Below are positions 21,579 through 31,811 of a stretch of 64,000 bases of DNA, one piece after another (positions within the stretch are counted from its first letter, which is position 1; each line of letters begins with the position of its first letter). The notes below the pieces were generated by a model. That model was not told the DNA's origin. It saw only the letters and a list, made by a program, of their open reading frames with translations, and did not search any database. The stretch comes from Kalmusia sp. IMI 367209. Taxonomy: Eukaryota; Ascomycota; Dothideomycetes; Pleosporales; Didymosphaeriaceae. Position numbers and translations under genes: made by a program. The stretch spans positions 248,001-312,000 of the forward strand of contig JAPEUQ010000018.1 in NCBI GenBank assembly GCA_027946365.1, in the 5' to 3' direction.

Positions 21579-22922
21579 CTAATTGCTCCGCGGACTTTGC
21601 CAATTGTTTGTATACACTGCACGTATCCACCGCAATACTTCTGCATACATCTTGCCATCCCACGCCTCAGGTGGGTTCTCCGAGTCGTACTCAGTACCAA
21701 ACGCATGGAATCTAAGCCGCATTATCCGGGATTGGTATGCTTGTGAGAAGCAAACCAGTACATGTTCATTCGACCAGCGAATCATCTGATCTATGAAGTA
21801 CGTAAAGTGGCGTCGCATCCACTCTGCAGCATCTCTGTCGGGCATATTCCTACCCTGCAGCCACAATTGTCGATCCAGCCCGTGCTGGATGGGATCCTGC
21901 CTCCAAAGCCATTCTCTGAACTCTATTATGTATTTCGACCCCGCTGGTTCGAACAAACCACTTGCGGCAGCCTGAGAAGCGATAGTGCTCCGCAGAACGA
22001 TTGCTGGACAAAGGTTCAAAGTTCGGCGATGACGGTTCGAGGGCATAGAGGCTAGTGCTGGAGCGCCATTGTGCTCTGGCCTACCGTGGTTGGCAAGATG
22101 AAAAAGTGTGTCATTAGGACGTGAAAGGCCGGGAGTTGGTACTTGAGATTGATGACGTCCTGATGGAGGCTGCCATACCCTAGACTCCCAGATAACTGTT
22201 GAGGGCCCGGACGTCGGCGCGAGCTCGATATGAATTGAATTTTTCGTAGACTGAGAAGGTGATTTTCCATACCCTTTAAGTAGTGTGGAGGCCTGCTGTG
22301 CGCTGCTTGGATGGTGAAAGTTCGTTCCTCTGTAACGCGGGTAACGGACTGAACCTGTCCTTGCGTTGCTGCAAAGCTCTATGTTGGATCTAAGGCGGCG
22401 TAGTGAGTTCGCTTGCGTGGCTAGGTCTCTGTACATGCCATCACCGACGCCGCGTACGATGGCTTGTTGTTCTGCGTATCTCTCTGCATCAGATTTGGTA
22501 GCGTTTTCGATTGCTTCCCCACGCTGGGAATCAGGGCCTCGTGGCTCATCCTTCTCAACCTTCTCATCTTCGCTGTACTCCTTGTTGTCCAGAAACACCG
22601 AGGCTTCGAAATCATCCATGTCCAAATTTCTGCCGATACTTCGGATTGCTGGTACATACTTTTTTATTATCCCAAACTCAGAAAACTCGATATGGCTCTC
22701 GGGGGATCGCGCTAGTAGAGGCGAACCCGGATCTGGTTGAGGGAGATGCACGATTGATTGGGGTGGAGCCGCAGGTGCCCGGCCTTGGTTTGGAGTTGAA
22801 CTATTCGATAAAAATGCCTCGGAGTCTACGGAATGAGCCGTATTGCCACCTCGTGCTCGTCGTTTTCGGAACCAAGTTTGCACCGCCTTGGGTCGGCCGC
22901 TGAGCCACTTGCGTATCGCCAT
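21579..22922 (-). CDS. Unrecognised 447-residue protein with a homeodomain-helix-like N-terminus
   Basis: A long single open frame starting at an ATG. Residues about 4-25 (KWLSGRPKAVQTWFRKRRAR) resemble helices 2-3 of a homeodomain (consensus ...VxxWFQNRRAK), but the invariant Asn51 position is Lys. Helix 1 and the N-terminal arm are absent; the same frame stays open upstream of the ATG. The middle of the protein is polar and probably disordered. The C-terminal ~120 residues are rich in aromatic and charged residues (for example EFREWLWRQDPIQHGLD, HFTYFIDQMIRWSNEH) and likely folded. No family is recognised. The open length of 447 codons supports a real gene. Confidence 0.5.
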   Translation of the reverse strand: MAIRKWLSGRPKAVQTWFRKRRARGGNTAHSVDSEAFLSNSSTPNQGRAPAAPPQSIVHLPQPDPGSPLLARSPESHIEFSEFGIIKKYVPAIRSIGRNLDMDDFEASVFLDNKEYSEDEKVEKDEPRGPDSQRGEAIENATKSDAERYAEQQAIVRGVGDGMYRDLATQANSLRRLRSNIELCSNARTGSVRYPRYRGTNFHHPSSAQQASTLLKGYGKSPSQSTKNSIHIELAPTSGPSTVIWESRVWQPPSGRHQSQVPTPGLSRPNDTLFHLANHGRPEHNGAPALASMPSNRHRRTLNLCPAIVLRSTIASQAAASGLFEPAGSKYIIEFREWLWRQDPIQHGLDRQLWLQGRNMPDRDAAEWMRRHFTYFIDQMIRWSNEHVLVCFSQAYQSRIMRLRFHAFGTEYDSENPPEAWDGKMYAEVLRWIRAVYTNNWQSPRSN

Positions 22923-24300
22923 ACTGTCGAATAAGCTGGGTTCTGAATTTTGGGAAACGATCGATTGATAAGGTTGACAGATGCGTCGAATACCGAATAA
23001 CGATAGTGTGTATATAGTGTAGTGACCATTGGTGGTAAGAGAAAGGAATACAACATTGATATGAATCGGCCTATTCCTCCAAGAGCAGGAAGAGCTCCCG
23101 CAAGGCTTCCCGTTCCAATGTCAGGCGCCGCGCTCTTACTTTGAATTCAGGCTTGCACCTTCCAATGTCTCTTCGTGAGTATCAATAAGATCTTATTTAG
23201 ACGCTCGTCGTGACCATCACCGCTTCTGTCAGCTTCGTGTAGTGGTGTTGAAATGGTAAGGTAATCGCCCTTGGTTCCTTATTTCAAAGTGTTTAGTAAG
23301 GTATGGTACAATCCGACGGCTACGATTTCCGGATGTCCATACGCTCTACTTTCCGCGATACTGTGTCTGATTTTGAAGTAAATCGTAGCCGCGTTGAGCG
23401 TGAAAAAGTAGAAATAGACATCTAGTCGTATATGTTCCAGCTCATTTCTTTCCGAACCCCTTCTCTGTGGTTTTCTCGCGCATTAACATAGCCGTAATCA
23501 GATGGAATAGTTCATCGACATCCATAGCGTGCGAGTAGATAACGTATATTTTCTGCTAGCACAGTATCGGTGTCTGACATCACCCAGCATCGCTTTGGTC
23601 CTGGCTCAATCGCCCAAGACACATCTCGTGCGATACCTTGAATCAAAGCAAGATATAAGACTTGCTCAAACAGGTGAGTATGCTCTGATCGGAATGGAAA
23701 CATCGTGGTGAGACCTTGTGATGCTAATATTTGCGACGGCGGTCGGATCACACATTTATCTAGGCGTCCGAGGAGAACGAGATTGCGTTTTCCTCAGCTA
23801 TTGCTAATGTACAATATCCAAACCTAATTTGCAAACGATACCTGACGTTCATGCGAAACATAAGAGATGGAAGACTTTGAGGATGTATATTTATGATCCT
23901 TGGGCAACTCCGCCCACAATGTGTTTTCAACTTCAGATACTTGCCAAAGTGATAAATATATGAGCGGTCGAATATGTCGTGTAGAAACGACAAGTTGACA
24001 AGACGCTGTTGAACATCATTACGGAGTTGTATGTGAAGTCCGATTCTCTCGTAGAGTAGCAAAATAAAATCTGGATGCTCTACGAACTGTTCGTGTTGGT
24101 TGTACGCGTTGTGCGTCCCGACTAGGTCGAAACGTGGTATCCGGTCCCTTGTTATGTGGCATTAGTTCGTGTAGCCCTTGTTAGATACAAATATAACCCG
24201 GCTACTGATGCACCTAGGCTTGCTCAATAAATGCCGAGATGACAGGCAGCCATATGAACCCAAGACTGAGCCAGCGCGGAGGAACATGCTCGATGGCGCA
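22923..24300. other. Gene-free stretch
   Basis: No reading frame with convincing composition is seen on either strand, and no repeat or RNA gene is recognised. The first part may carry the promoter of the minus-strand gene that starts at 22922. Confidence 0.45.
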
Positions 24301-25434
24301 TCATGCAGCATCCCATCCCCGCTCAAGCCTTACTGTCTGCGGTCGTTGCAGGCCAATAACCCCGTTGTCCCTCCATTCGCTGCGTTTTGATCGCTTAGAG
24401 ATCACAGGCCCTGCTGGACCCCAGACGCGTCGAGTCTTGTGCGATTTGAAAAACACCCATCTGGTCATCCAAAATGTTTGAATCCACTGTGAGAATTCCG
24501 GTCTCCCATCGCGCAGCCAGCACGAGAGCATGATTCCTCCACATGCGAGCCCACATTGAAGCAAGAATAGGAGCAAGACCTGCGAAATGACGGAAAATGC
24601 ACGAATGACGAAAAGAAAGGGGAAAAGGGCGATCCGCAACACAGGAGCAAAATTAATTAGGATCGTTCTGCGAATAGGGTAGGTTTTCGATGCCAGATTG
24701 CCTCGGATATATGGGACGGCAACAATTTCCATGTTCTTCATGTCTTCGCCGTATAATCGAATAAGCGGATGTCCAAGTGTGCGCAAATGTTCAAGTGCTT
24801 CTTCAAGTATTTGACCCTCCTCATAGGATGCAGCCTCTGGCTTCTTGCGAACCTCTTTTAACTCGTCCAGAGTTTTCAGAACGAACAAGGCGGGCCAAAG
24901 TTCGATGGTCCCATGCTCGTCTACAACGAGCCTAAGGTTAATAGTATTTGCGCCACCATGCATATCATGAGTAATCAAGGCTTGGTCGTTCCTGTCGAAC
25001 CATGGGAGACAGACATCGGGACAATCAATGTCATCAATCCAGGACACCTCAAATTCAAGGCGCGTGGCGTCAAAAAAGGGTGTCCTTATTGCGTCATTCT
25101 TAGTCTTTGAGAAATGGAAGGATTCCGATCTTTTCATCAAGTTCGCAAGATTGATCGGCGAATTCTCGGATATCTTCAGCAGTACTTCGCCGCCATTGCT
25201 TTTCTGCAGCTGCCAGTGAATAATGAAATGCCCTTGCACATCATTCGGATTCAAAGCCGTTGAGTGATCTTCGACTATCGTCAAGGCGAGGCCTGCCCTT
25301 AGCACCTTTTCATTGTGCCGTGGTTCCTGATCGTAGGGCATTGCTGGTGAAGGGAGGAAAGACCAGAAGACAACCACGGAAAGCCAAACATAAGACAACA
25401 GTCTACAGAGGCGATGCGGCGTCATTCGAGGCAT
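24301..25434 (-). CDS. Unrecognised secretory-pathway membrane protein
   Basis: I start it at the ATG of MPRMTPHRLCRLLSYVW, giving 377 residues without introns, because a typical signal sequence follows at once (basic start, then WLSVVVFWSFL, small residues near the cut site). A lumenal or extracellular domain of about 250 residues contains a CPDVC motif. Near residue 285 a strongly hydrophobic pair of segments follows (APVLRIALFPFLFVIRAF and QVLLLFLLQCGLACGG), then a basic cytosolic tail with many Arg and Lys. The layout is that of a type I-like membrane protein. No known domain is recognised. Confidence 0.55.
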   Translation of the reverse strand: MPRMTPHRLCRLLSYVWLSVVVFWSFLPSPAMPYDQEPRHNEKVLRAGLALTIVEDHSTALNPNDVQGHFIIHWQLQKSNGGEVLLKISENSPINLANLMKRSESFHFSKTKNDAIRTPFFDATRLEFEVSWIDDIDCPDVCLPWFDRNDQALITHDMHGGANTINLRLVVDEHGTIELWPALFVLKTLDELKEVRKKPEAASYEEGQILEEALEHLRTLGHPLIRLYGEDMKNMEIVAVPYIRGNLASKTYPIRRTILINFAPVLRIALFPFLFVIRAFSVISQVLLLFLLQCGLACGGIMLSCWLRDGRPEFSQWIQTFWMTRWVFFKSHKTRRVWGPAGPVISKRSKRSEWRDNGVIGLQRPQTVRLERGWDAA

Positions 25435-26406
25435 GGTGAGAGCGCTCTTTGGCGAAATTGCTGCACTGATGATGCTTGGAGGAAAGTCTCCGCTGCAGGC
25501 GTTCGCCCTGACCGCCACGCTAGCGTCGGCGTTCGTGGTTCTTCCGTGCCCGACCTAGTCCAATTGTACCCCTTGTAATATAAACTACTAATGTCGTGTA
25601 TCGTTTCCGACCCTAGGTGATCGTTTGTTACATTCTATTTCTTCTCCACCTCCCCATGCTCACACCTCAGCCAACTAATGCAGAAGCTCGCACCCACTCC
25701 CTCTCTTCCCTTATCAGTTATAGCGTCACTTGCTCACCCTCCTAATTTGGCACCCAGAAGATCTACGAAGACCGCCCATGCACCACTGTACCTGTGCGCT
25801 CTAGGAACCGTGGTCGCCCATCGAGCTGGATTCCTTGAGTTCTGCCCCTCCCTCCCAGCTCATGTGTGTATAGATAATGTCGCCCCAAGCCGTAACATCC
25901 TTTCTCTCTCGTGCGCTCTCTTTCGTCCCCTTACTCTCTAGGACGCGTCCCGTGTCAATCAAGCAACCCTGTCCACTCGTACACTCCTCCCTTACAATCC
26001 TAAAGCTGCCATCTGACGTCTAATCGTCCCGTTTCGTCCCAACGGTCTGCAAGATTCCCTTCGAACCTCATTCCTCTATCTAAGAGATAGGATGCAATTA
26101 TGGGGCATTCGTAATGCAATAGTAGGAGGCGGAATGCGGGCGCATCGCAAACTTATGATCCACCTTTTGATCACCTAGAATTAAGGAGATCAAGGGCATA
26201 GGTGGCATTACAAACGTCAACGTCCTGAACGCTAGACAACCGCCTAACAATTATGCTAGCAATAAATGGACACGATCGTCATTTTATAGTGAATTCGGTG
26301 TTATAAGCCACCTCTCTATTTAACTTACGAGTCATTACCCTATGCTCAATACCAATCTTTTTTAGACACTAATATTAGTTAGATTATATACCATTGATTC
26401 ACTAGT
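25435..26406. other. Intergenic stretch, pyrimidine-rich then AT-rich
   Basis: The first ~450 bases are strongly C/T-rich on the plus strand and include the upstream region of the minus-strand gene at 25434. From about 26100 the sequence turns AT-rich, with a short palindrome (ctaatattag near 26370). No gene is seen. Confidence 0.45.
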
Positions 26407-28256
26407 CTAACTACTATCTAGTCTTGGCTCGAACCTCAGCCTTATCCTCTCCCCATACCTAGCCAATACAACGGTGCATGGGAAAAAAGCTAACGCAATG
26501 AATGCCAACAGGCTATTCCCCCCAATCATACCCTAGCCGCCGATAAAGCGGATCCCCCGCGAGCGGTAGAATCGCCGAGCAAATCGATCTCAATACGGTA
26601 CAAGCCGCCACAGCGCTCGCGGCATACTGCGTGTACGTATCAATCAGGTACATCATGACGGGCAGATAGGTGCACATGTAGCCAACAGCAAAGAGGGCGC
26701 TGCCGAGGATGGGAACGATCCAGTGCGTGTGAGTACCCCAGCCGTAGGCGAGCAGGCTGAAAGGGATGATGAGGGCTCCGATGAGGAGTGGCGGGAGGCG
26801 ATCTTCCGGCTTGTGGACGCCGTGGAGATGCGCCATTCGGGCAATGTGCTTGTCGGAGAGGTGGCCGAGGGTGAATTGGCTGATGGTCAGGCCGAAGGCG
26901 AGACCGAGGTAGGCGAGTCCGCTGGCCCCAGGGGAGAAGTGGTAGTGGTCTTGGTAGACGAGACCGAGTGTTGCAAAGACGAGGAGGAGGTAGCCTTGGG
27001 TGACGGTGGTGTAGATGGCAAACAGCAGGACGATGGGAGACTGGATGAGCATCTGGGCAGGACGGACCCAGGGGCCTTTGAAGATGGCAATGATTCTGGC
27101 TGATAGTTGCTTTATTGGGCTAGAGACGTGAAGGTTGTGTTGGGACGTGGCGGACGAAGCTTGCGCCCTAGTTTCCGAGTCGTCACCACTCTGGTCCACT
27201 CGTCTCTGAAGGACGGGGCTGTATGTCTCTGTCAGGATATAGCAGCCTACCGCCGCCAGCAGCCCAAACTGTTCATGCTGGTGTCAGCACTAGCATTCTA
27301 CATGAATTTAATCATGATAGCCGGGCATCCTACCGTGATGGCACAGGCCCAGAATATCCATCTCCAAGTGGTTCTTTCTACAATATAGCCGCCCATAATT
27401 GGTCCTAAAGACTGTGAGATGCCGCATCCATTTGCCTTGGATTCATTCACCTAATGTTGGACCCTAAGAGCTCAATTAGCTTTGTTCTGAATGCTTAAGA
27501 TCCAGCCACATCTCCACCTCTTCATCTCGTGTTCTGCTATCGGGATATCCCCGTTTGACAGAAAATTAAAGGAACATGATGTGGATGAAAAAAAAAAATG
27601 TAAACGTACCAGACCAGCACCAGTCAACATTGCACCCATTGATATCCCCCTCCTCTCCTTTGGCATAATGTCTGGCACAATGGCTGCACTCAGCAAGAGA
27701 AAGACGATGCCCGCAAAACCCATAATGGCGCGAGACGCAATAAAGGCGCCAATGCTCCGGCTGGCTCCGCAGCCGATGAGGGTCAGGGGGAAGACGACAT
27801 ATGCCACTCGCAGAAGCCAGATGCGCCCGTAGATTTCGCTGACGGGCGCCACGATCAGCGGGCCGATGCAGTATCCGAGCGTGTATATCGAGATGGACAG
27901 TGCGCCCAGAGAGTCCTTCTCCTGTGCGTGGAAGTCGTGCAGTATCTGATCTAAGCCAGGCTCATATGCCGTCGTCATAGCCCTATCACGAGATTAACAA
28001 ATCGAACCAACGCCGAAAGACTGACTAGACCTGCAACATACGCGACAAAGTTTGTGATGGCAAGCACGACAATGATGGTCCATCTCCGCGCGGACGACCA
28101 GTTGAGGGGGTTGTGGGCGCTCGTGGCCCAATCCGACCTGGCATGATGGCTTTTTGTGCTCTGGTCATTGGGAGTACCACTGGTACGAGGGTTCTCTGGG
28201 TCCTGCGCGTGAACAGGCTTTGTTACACAGACGGAAGCTGAATCAGATGCGGTCAT
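26407..28256 (-). pseudogene. MFS transporter (DHA1-type), frame-broken
   Basis: Twelve-span drug:H+ antiporter-like architecture in about four exons. Exon 1 from the ATG at 28256 has NPLNWSSARRWTIIVV and the first span. Exon 2 has LGYCIGPLIVAPVSEIYGRI (motif A region) and MLTGAGL. Exon 3 has SLGPIMGGYIVERTTWRW. Exon 4 has LLAAVGCYILTETYSP through the second half. Two frame problems are visible. No GT-AG intron joins exon 1 (ending phase 1 near 28031) to the frame of exon 2. In the last exon a run of six G (complement of 26518-26523) shifts the frame to an early stop at 26513; removing one base conceptually restores a final span region and tail ending at 26407. Substrate unknown. It is divergent from the oxygenase at 28676. 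Confidence 0.75.
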
Positions 28257-28675
28257 GGCGTGGCTAGCTAGTTGCTTAACTCATTTCAACCTCTCGGATT
28301 GCAACATTCACCGGGTATTAAATGCTCGCAACTTGCCAATCAATGCACGGGACACTATCGTAGAAGACAGAAATCTGAGAGAGAAATTCAAGCATTGCTC
28401 AGGCCGGTTGGCAGGTTTGCTTGTGAGCTTGCTTTGGCCTCGTCACACCTTGATGCCGACGTGGGTGAGATACTACGCCGCAAACCATGCAGCCTAACGA
28501 ATCATCCAGGCGAGGTGTGCAGGGGCTGGAGACCAGTCAGCTGTATATCACCATGCACTGCCTGCTTTGTACCACCGTGCACCGCCTGCTTTGTGCATTG
28601 ATATTAATTAGCGCAATTGCTCTTCCATGCCTTCACTGGCATACATCCATTATCGTTCTCGTCTTTGTTCCAAAT
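28257..28675. promoter_or_regulatory. Shared divergent promoter between MFS gene and 2OG oxygenase
   Basis: These 419 bases separate the start codons of two divergent genes, so both promoters must lie here. No TATA box stands out. An imperfect tandem repeat (28550-28594) lies about 80 bases before the oxygenase ATG. Confidence 0.45.
28550..28594. repeat. Imperfect tandem repeat, two units of 21-24 bases
   Basis: Unit one is accatgcactgcctgctttg plus t; unit two differs by a three-base insertion and two transitions and again ends cgcctgctttgt. It lies in the divergent promoter. Confidence 0.6.
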
Positions 28676-29988
28676 ATGATCTCTATCGTCGACCTCTCGC
28701 CGTTTGCCAGCACCACCACCGATGCTAACATCCGCCAGCAGAGGGCCAAGGAGCTGCATGAGGCAGTGCGCGTCAACGGCTGCGTAGGGCTCTCCGGGCA
28801 TGGTGTCAGTGGCGAGCTGCTCCAGCAGGCCTTTGCCGTGTCCAATCAGCTGTTCGGCCTGCCGTACGCCGACAAGATGAAGGCCCCACATCCCAACAGT
28901 TACACGCCGCACCGAGGTTACTCAGGAATTGGCAAGGAGCGCGGTGCTGTGAAGACAGCCGGTGAGACCGAGGATGAAGATCTAAAGCAGCAGTACACGT
29001 CCACAGCCGACTACAAGGAGAGCTACGAGATTGGTAGCGAGGAGAACCACGTGCAGTACAATATCTGGCTCCCTGAAGACACGCTGCCGGGCTTCCGCGA
29101 CTTCACGACCCGTTTCTTTTGGGAGCTTAACAAGACGGCTCAACTCATCCTCGACGCCCTTATCGAGGCTCTGGGCCTCCTGGAGGCCGAGGCAGAGGCC
29201 GTCCGCGCACTGCACACTGGCCATGACAATCAGCTTCGCTTGCTGCACTACCCACCCATTGCAGATGCCATGATCGGCGACGCGAGCGTAGGTCGGTTGG
29301 GGGCGCATACAGACTGGAGGTGAGTGTATACTCTGCATCTAACTCTTCTACCGCTACCTGCCACTTGCGGGTGCATGGGAAAATGGGAGGCGAACCTGCA
29401 ATATGGCCCGCGTCGAACGTCGAACTCCGACGCTAAGCAAATGTACTTGTAGCACCTTCACCTTCCTCTTCCAGGACGAGAATTCAGGGCTCGAGTTTGG
29501 AGATCAAGCCTCGGGTGACTTCATCCCTGCCACACCCTGCGAGGGGGTCCTGTACATGAATATTGGGGACATGTTCCAACGCATTTCAAACAGTAAGTGG
29601 GATATCTTCAAGATATCCAGTCCCTGTCTTCTCTCCAAAGTCTCCAGCTTTTCATACTTTACCCTCTTCGACCCAGTCTCATCTCTGCCTACCCGTTCAT
29701 CCTTCCTCTAGTGCCCCATCCTCATCCCCGTTTCGATGCTAACCTCTTTCTTCTCTTGATTCAGACATCTACCCTTCCGGTCTGCACCGCGTCAGCGTCT
29801 CAGGTAAAGCCAGTGGCCAGCCGACGCCTGCCAGGTACTCGATCCCGTACTTTGTCTGCCCGGCGCCCGACGGCATCATTGAGCCGCAGCCTTCGCTTGT
29901 GGCGGCCGTTGGAAAGAAGCATTATGAGCCAATCACGTATCAGAAGTTTGCAGAGCAGATGTTTGATACGACGAACATCTACGATTAG
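28676..29988 (+). CDS. 2-oxoglutarate/Fe(II)-dependent dioxygenase (isopenicillin-N-synthase-like)
   Basis: Three exons (28676-29319, 29453-29592, 29765-29988) total 1008 bases, 335 residues. The start is the ATG of MISIVDLSPF, which is where family members begin. The N-terminal DIOX_N region includes HGVSGELLQQAF. The iron triad is His and Asp in GAHTDWSTFTFLFQD plus the distal His in YPSGLHRVSV; the 2-oxoglutarate-binding Arg and Ser are in RYSIPYF. Such enzymes hydroxylate, desaturate or cyclise small molecules and are common in fungal secondary-metabolite clusters. Introns fall inside the jelly-roll core. Its neighbours (broken MFS transporter, UstYa protein) fit a small biosynthetic locus, but the substrate cannot be told. 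Confidence 0.9.
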
Positions 29989-30420
29989 GAGTAGGTCATG
30001 TGAGGTTGCAAAAGGGTTTGTACGAGACGCGGCAAATGATGATATGGTGAGGTGGTGTTCCACATTCTGTGGAGAAGGGATATTGCCTTTGTAGTAGAAT
30101 CGATTTCATCTAGAACCACTGGATCCATCGTGAAGTTTCGGAACGTCTTGATTAATATACCGCTTGTAGCCATCCATTGGGAATTCGAAAGAGGTTCCCC
30201 ACATGCCCCAGCGACTTGCGTACTTTTGTCTGAATTCTACCAATGGAAACAACGAAACTGAATACCACCAGGCTTGAGCACAAGTGACGGTGACACGAAA
30301 TCATCCCAAGAAGCTCACTGTCCAGCGAAACTCCGTATCTTCCTTCCCTATCAAAAATAGAAGCATTCTATCCATTCGATTTTCTCTCCGCTTCGAACAT
30401 GCACGCTGCAGAACAAACAC
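29989..30420. other. Convergent 3' intergenic region
   Basis: Space between the stop codons of the oxygenase (plus) and the rhodopsin-like gene (minus). No gene or repeat is seen. Confidence 0.5.
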
Positions 30421-31811
30421 CTAACGCCGCAACGACTCCAAATCGACACTCTTGGTGACGTGGATGGCGTCCCCCTTCCCTTTCTCCCCCTTGTACGGCG
30501 AATCCATCTCGATATCGCCGCTCTGGACGGCGACATGATTGGAATTCCCGTCGCGGACCCTTGGATCAAAGACGAGATCGGTGTCGTCCTCGGACGGGCG
30601 TTTGGAGCCCAGCCTCTCGTGCTCGCGACGGTGCCGGCCGGACGAGGTGCGCGACTGTCTCGATTCCCTGGACCTGCGCGACCCGAGTGAGCCCCGGGAC
30701 AGGTTCGACAGCGCAATGCTAAAGCCCTCGATCATGTTTTGTACCTCCTTAAGCTTGAACATGCCCGAGAGTGAGGGGAGGCAGACGGCGCACAATGCGA
30801 AGCATGCTTCTATGTAGATGAAGTAGATGGCGGCTGTGGAGGCGACTAGCATGGGTTAGCATGTTGCTCGATTAGAGACGGTATACCACTGGGAGTGGTA
30901 GGGATGGGGTGGGCTTACAGTTTGGATCTACCGTCATGGCGAATTGGACTGTATTAGATAGAGGACGAGGTTAGCGCCGGAATTTCAAAAGTATGTATGT
31001 ACCTTGGTATTCGGGAGTTCTCACCATCCAGTTCCTCGATTATGATGACCATTCGAGTAACAGACGCTGCGACGGCACTGGGCGATATTAGCCATACAGG
31101 AGCAGTCCTCATGTATAGGTATACAAACAGTGCACCCAATAAAAAGACCACCAACGTCGCAAACTTGTTCGCCCTCGACATTTGCAGCTTCAAGATCAGC
31201 GGAATGGGAAAGAACATGATGAATAGGTCGATTAGGAAGTTGGAAATGGCCAGCGACAAGTTGATCTTGGCCAGGTCAGCGGGACATTTCAGCTGGTTCT
31301 CCTGGCTTGTCCAGTAATAGTCGAAATGGGTACCGCAGCCAAACAGCCAGCCAAAGAAGAAGCCGCATCCCCATACGACGATCAGCGCGGTGAGTGCGTG
31401 GAGAACGGTGTTGATGACGCGCCCGGATCCCTTGCCAAACACGCGCTCGTAGAAGAGCACGCAACTCAGCTTGATCAAGGCCAGGGCCGGCGTGCTGATG
31501 AGGGTGAGGATGAAGAAGGCCTTGCGCGTAATTGTCTGCTGCCGACTTGAGGCTGCCAGCTGCGACGTGCCTTGGACCTTTGGCGTCGGATAGCCCAGCG
31601 ATTTTGTGCCAACGCCGACAAGAATGGTTGCGGCCATGCCCAACACAATGACGAGCGCAGGGACAATTGTCCAGTCGTCGGGACCGATGCGAGCACGCTG
31701 TACATATCGCGTGGCTAGACGGGCGGCCACAATGAGGATGCAAACGGTGGGGAAGATGGTTGCCGCCGTCCACAACCAGGCCGGCCCAATGTGGATGTTG
31801 GCCACAGGCAT
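30421..31811 (-). CDS. Rhodopsin-like fungal seven-span membrane protein (PF20684 type)
   Basis: Four exons (31811-31129, 31077-31025, 30949-30920, 30845-30421) total 1191 bases, 396 residues; introns are 51 to 75 bases and one exon is only 30 bases. The start is MPVANIHIGPAWLWTAAT. Family marks are GPDDWTIVPALVIVLGM, IKLSCVLFYERVF, CPADLAKINLSLAISNF (DLFIMFFPIPLI follows), ASVTRMVIIIE and VDPNFASTAAIYFIYIEACF. Seven spans are followed by a long cytosolic Ser/Arg-rich tail (RSRESRQSRTSS). These proteins are abundant in plant-associated fungi and often sit in or near secondary-metabolite clusters; their ligands are mostly unknown. The 5' leader carries a CA/CT microsatellite near 31860-31882. 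Confidence 0.88.
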
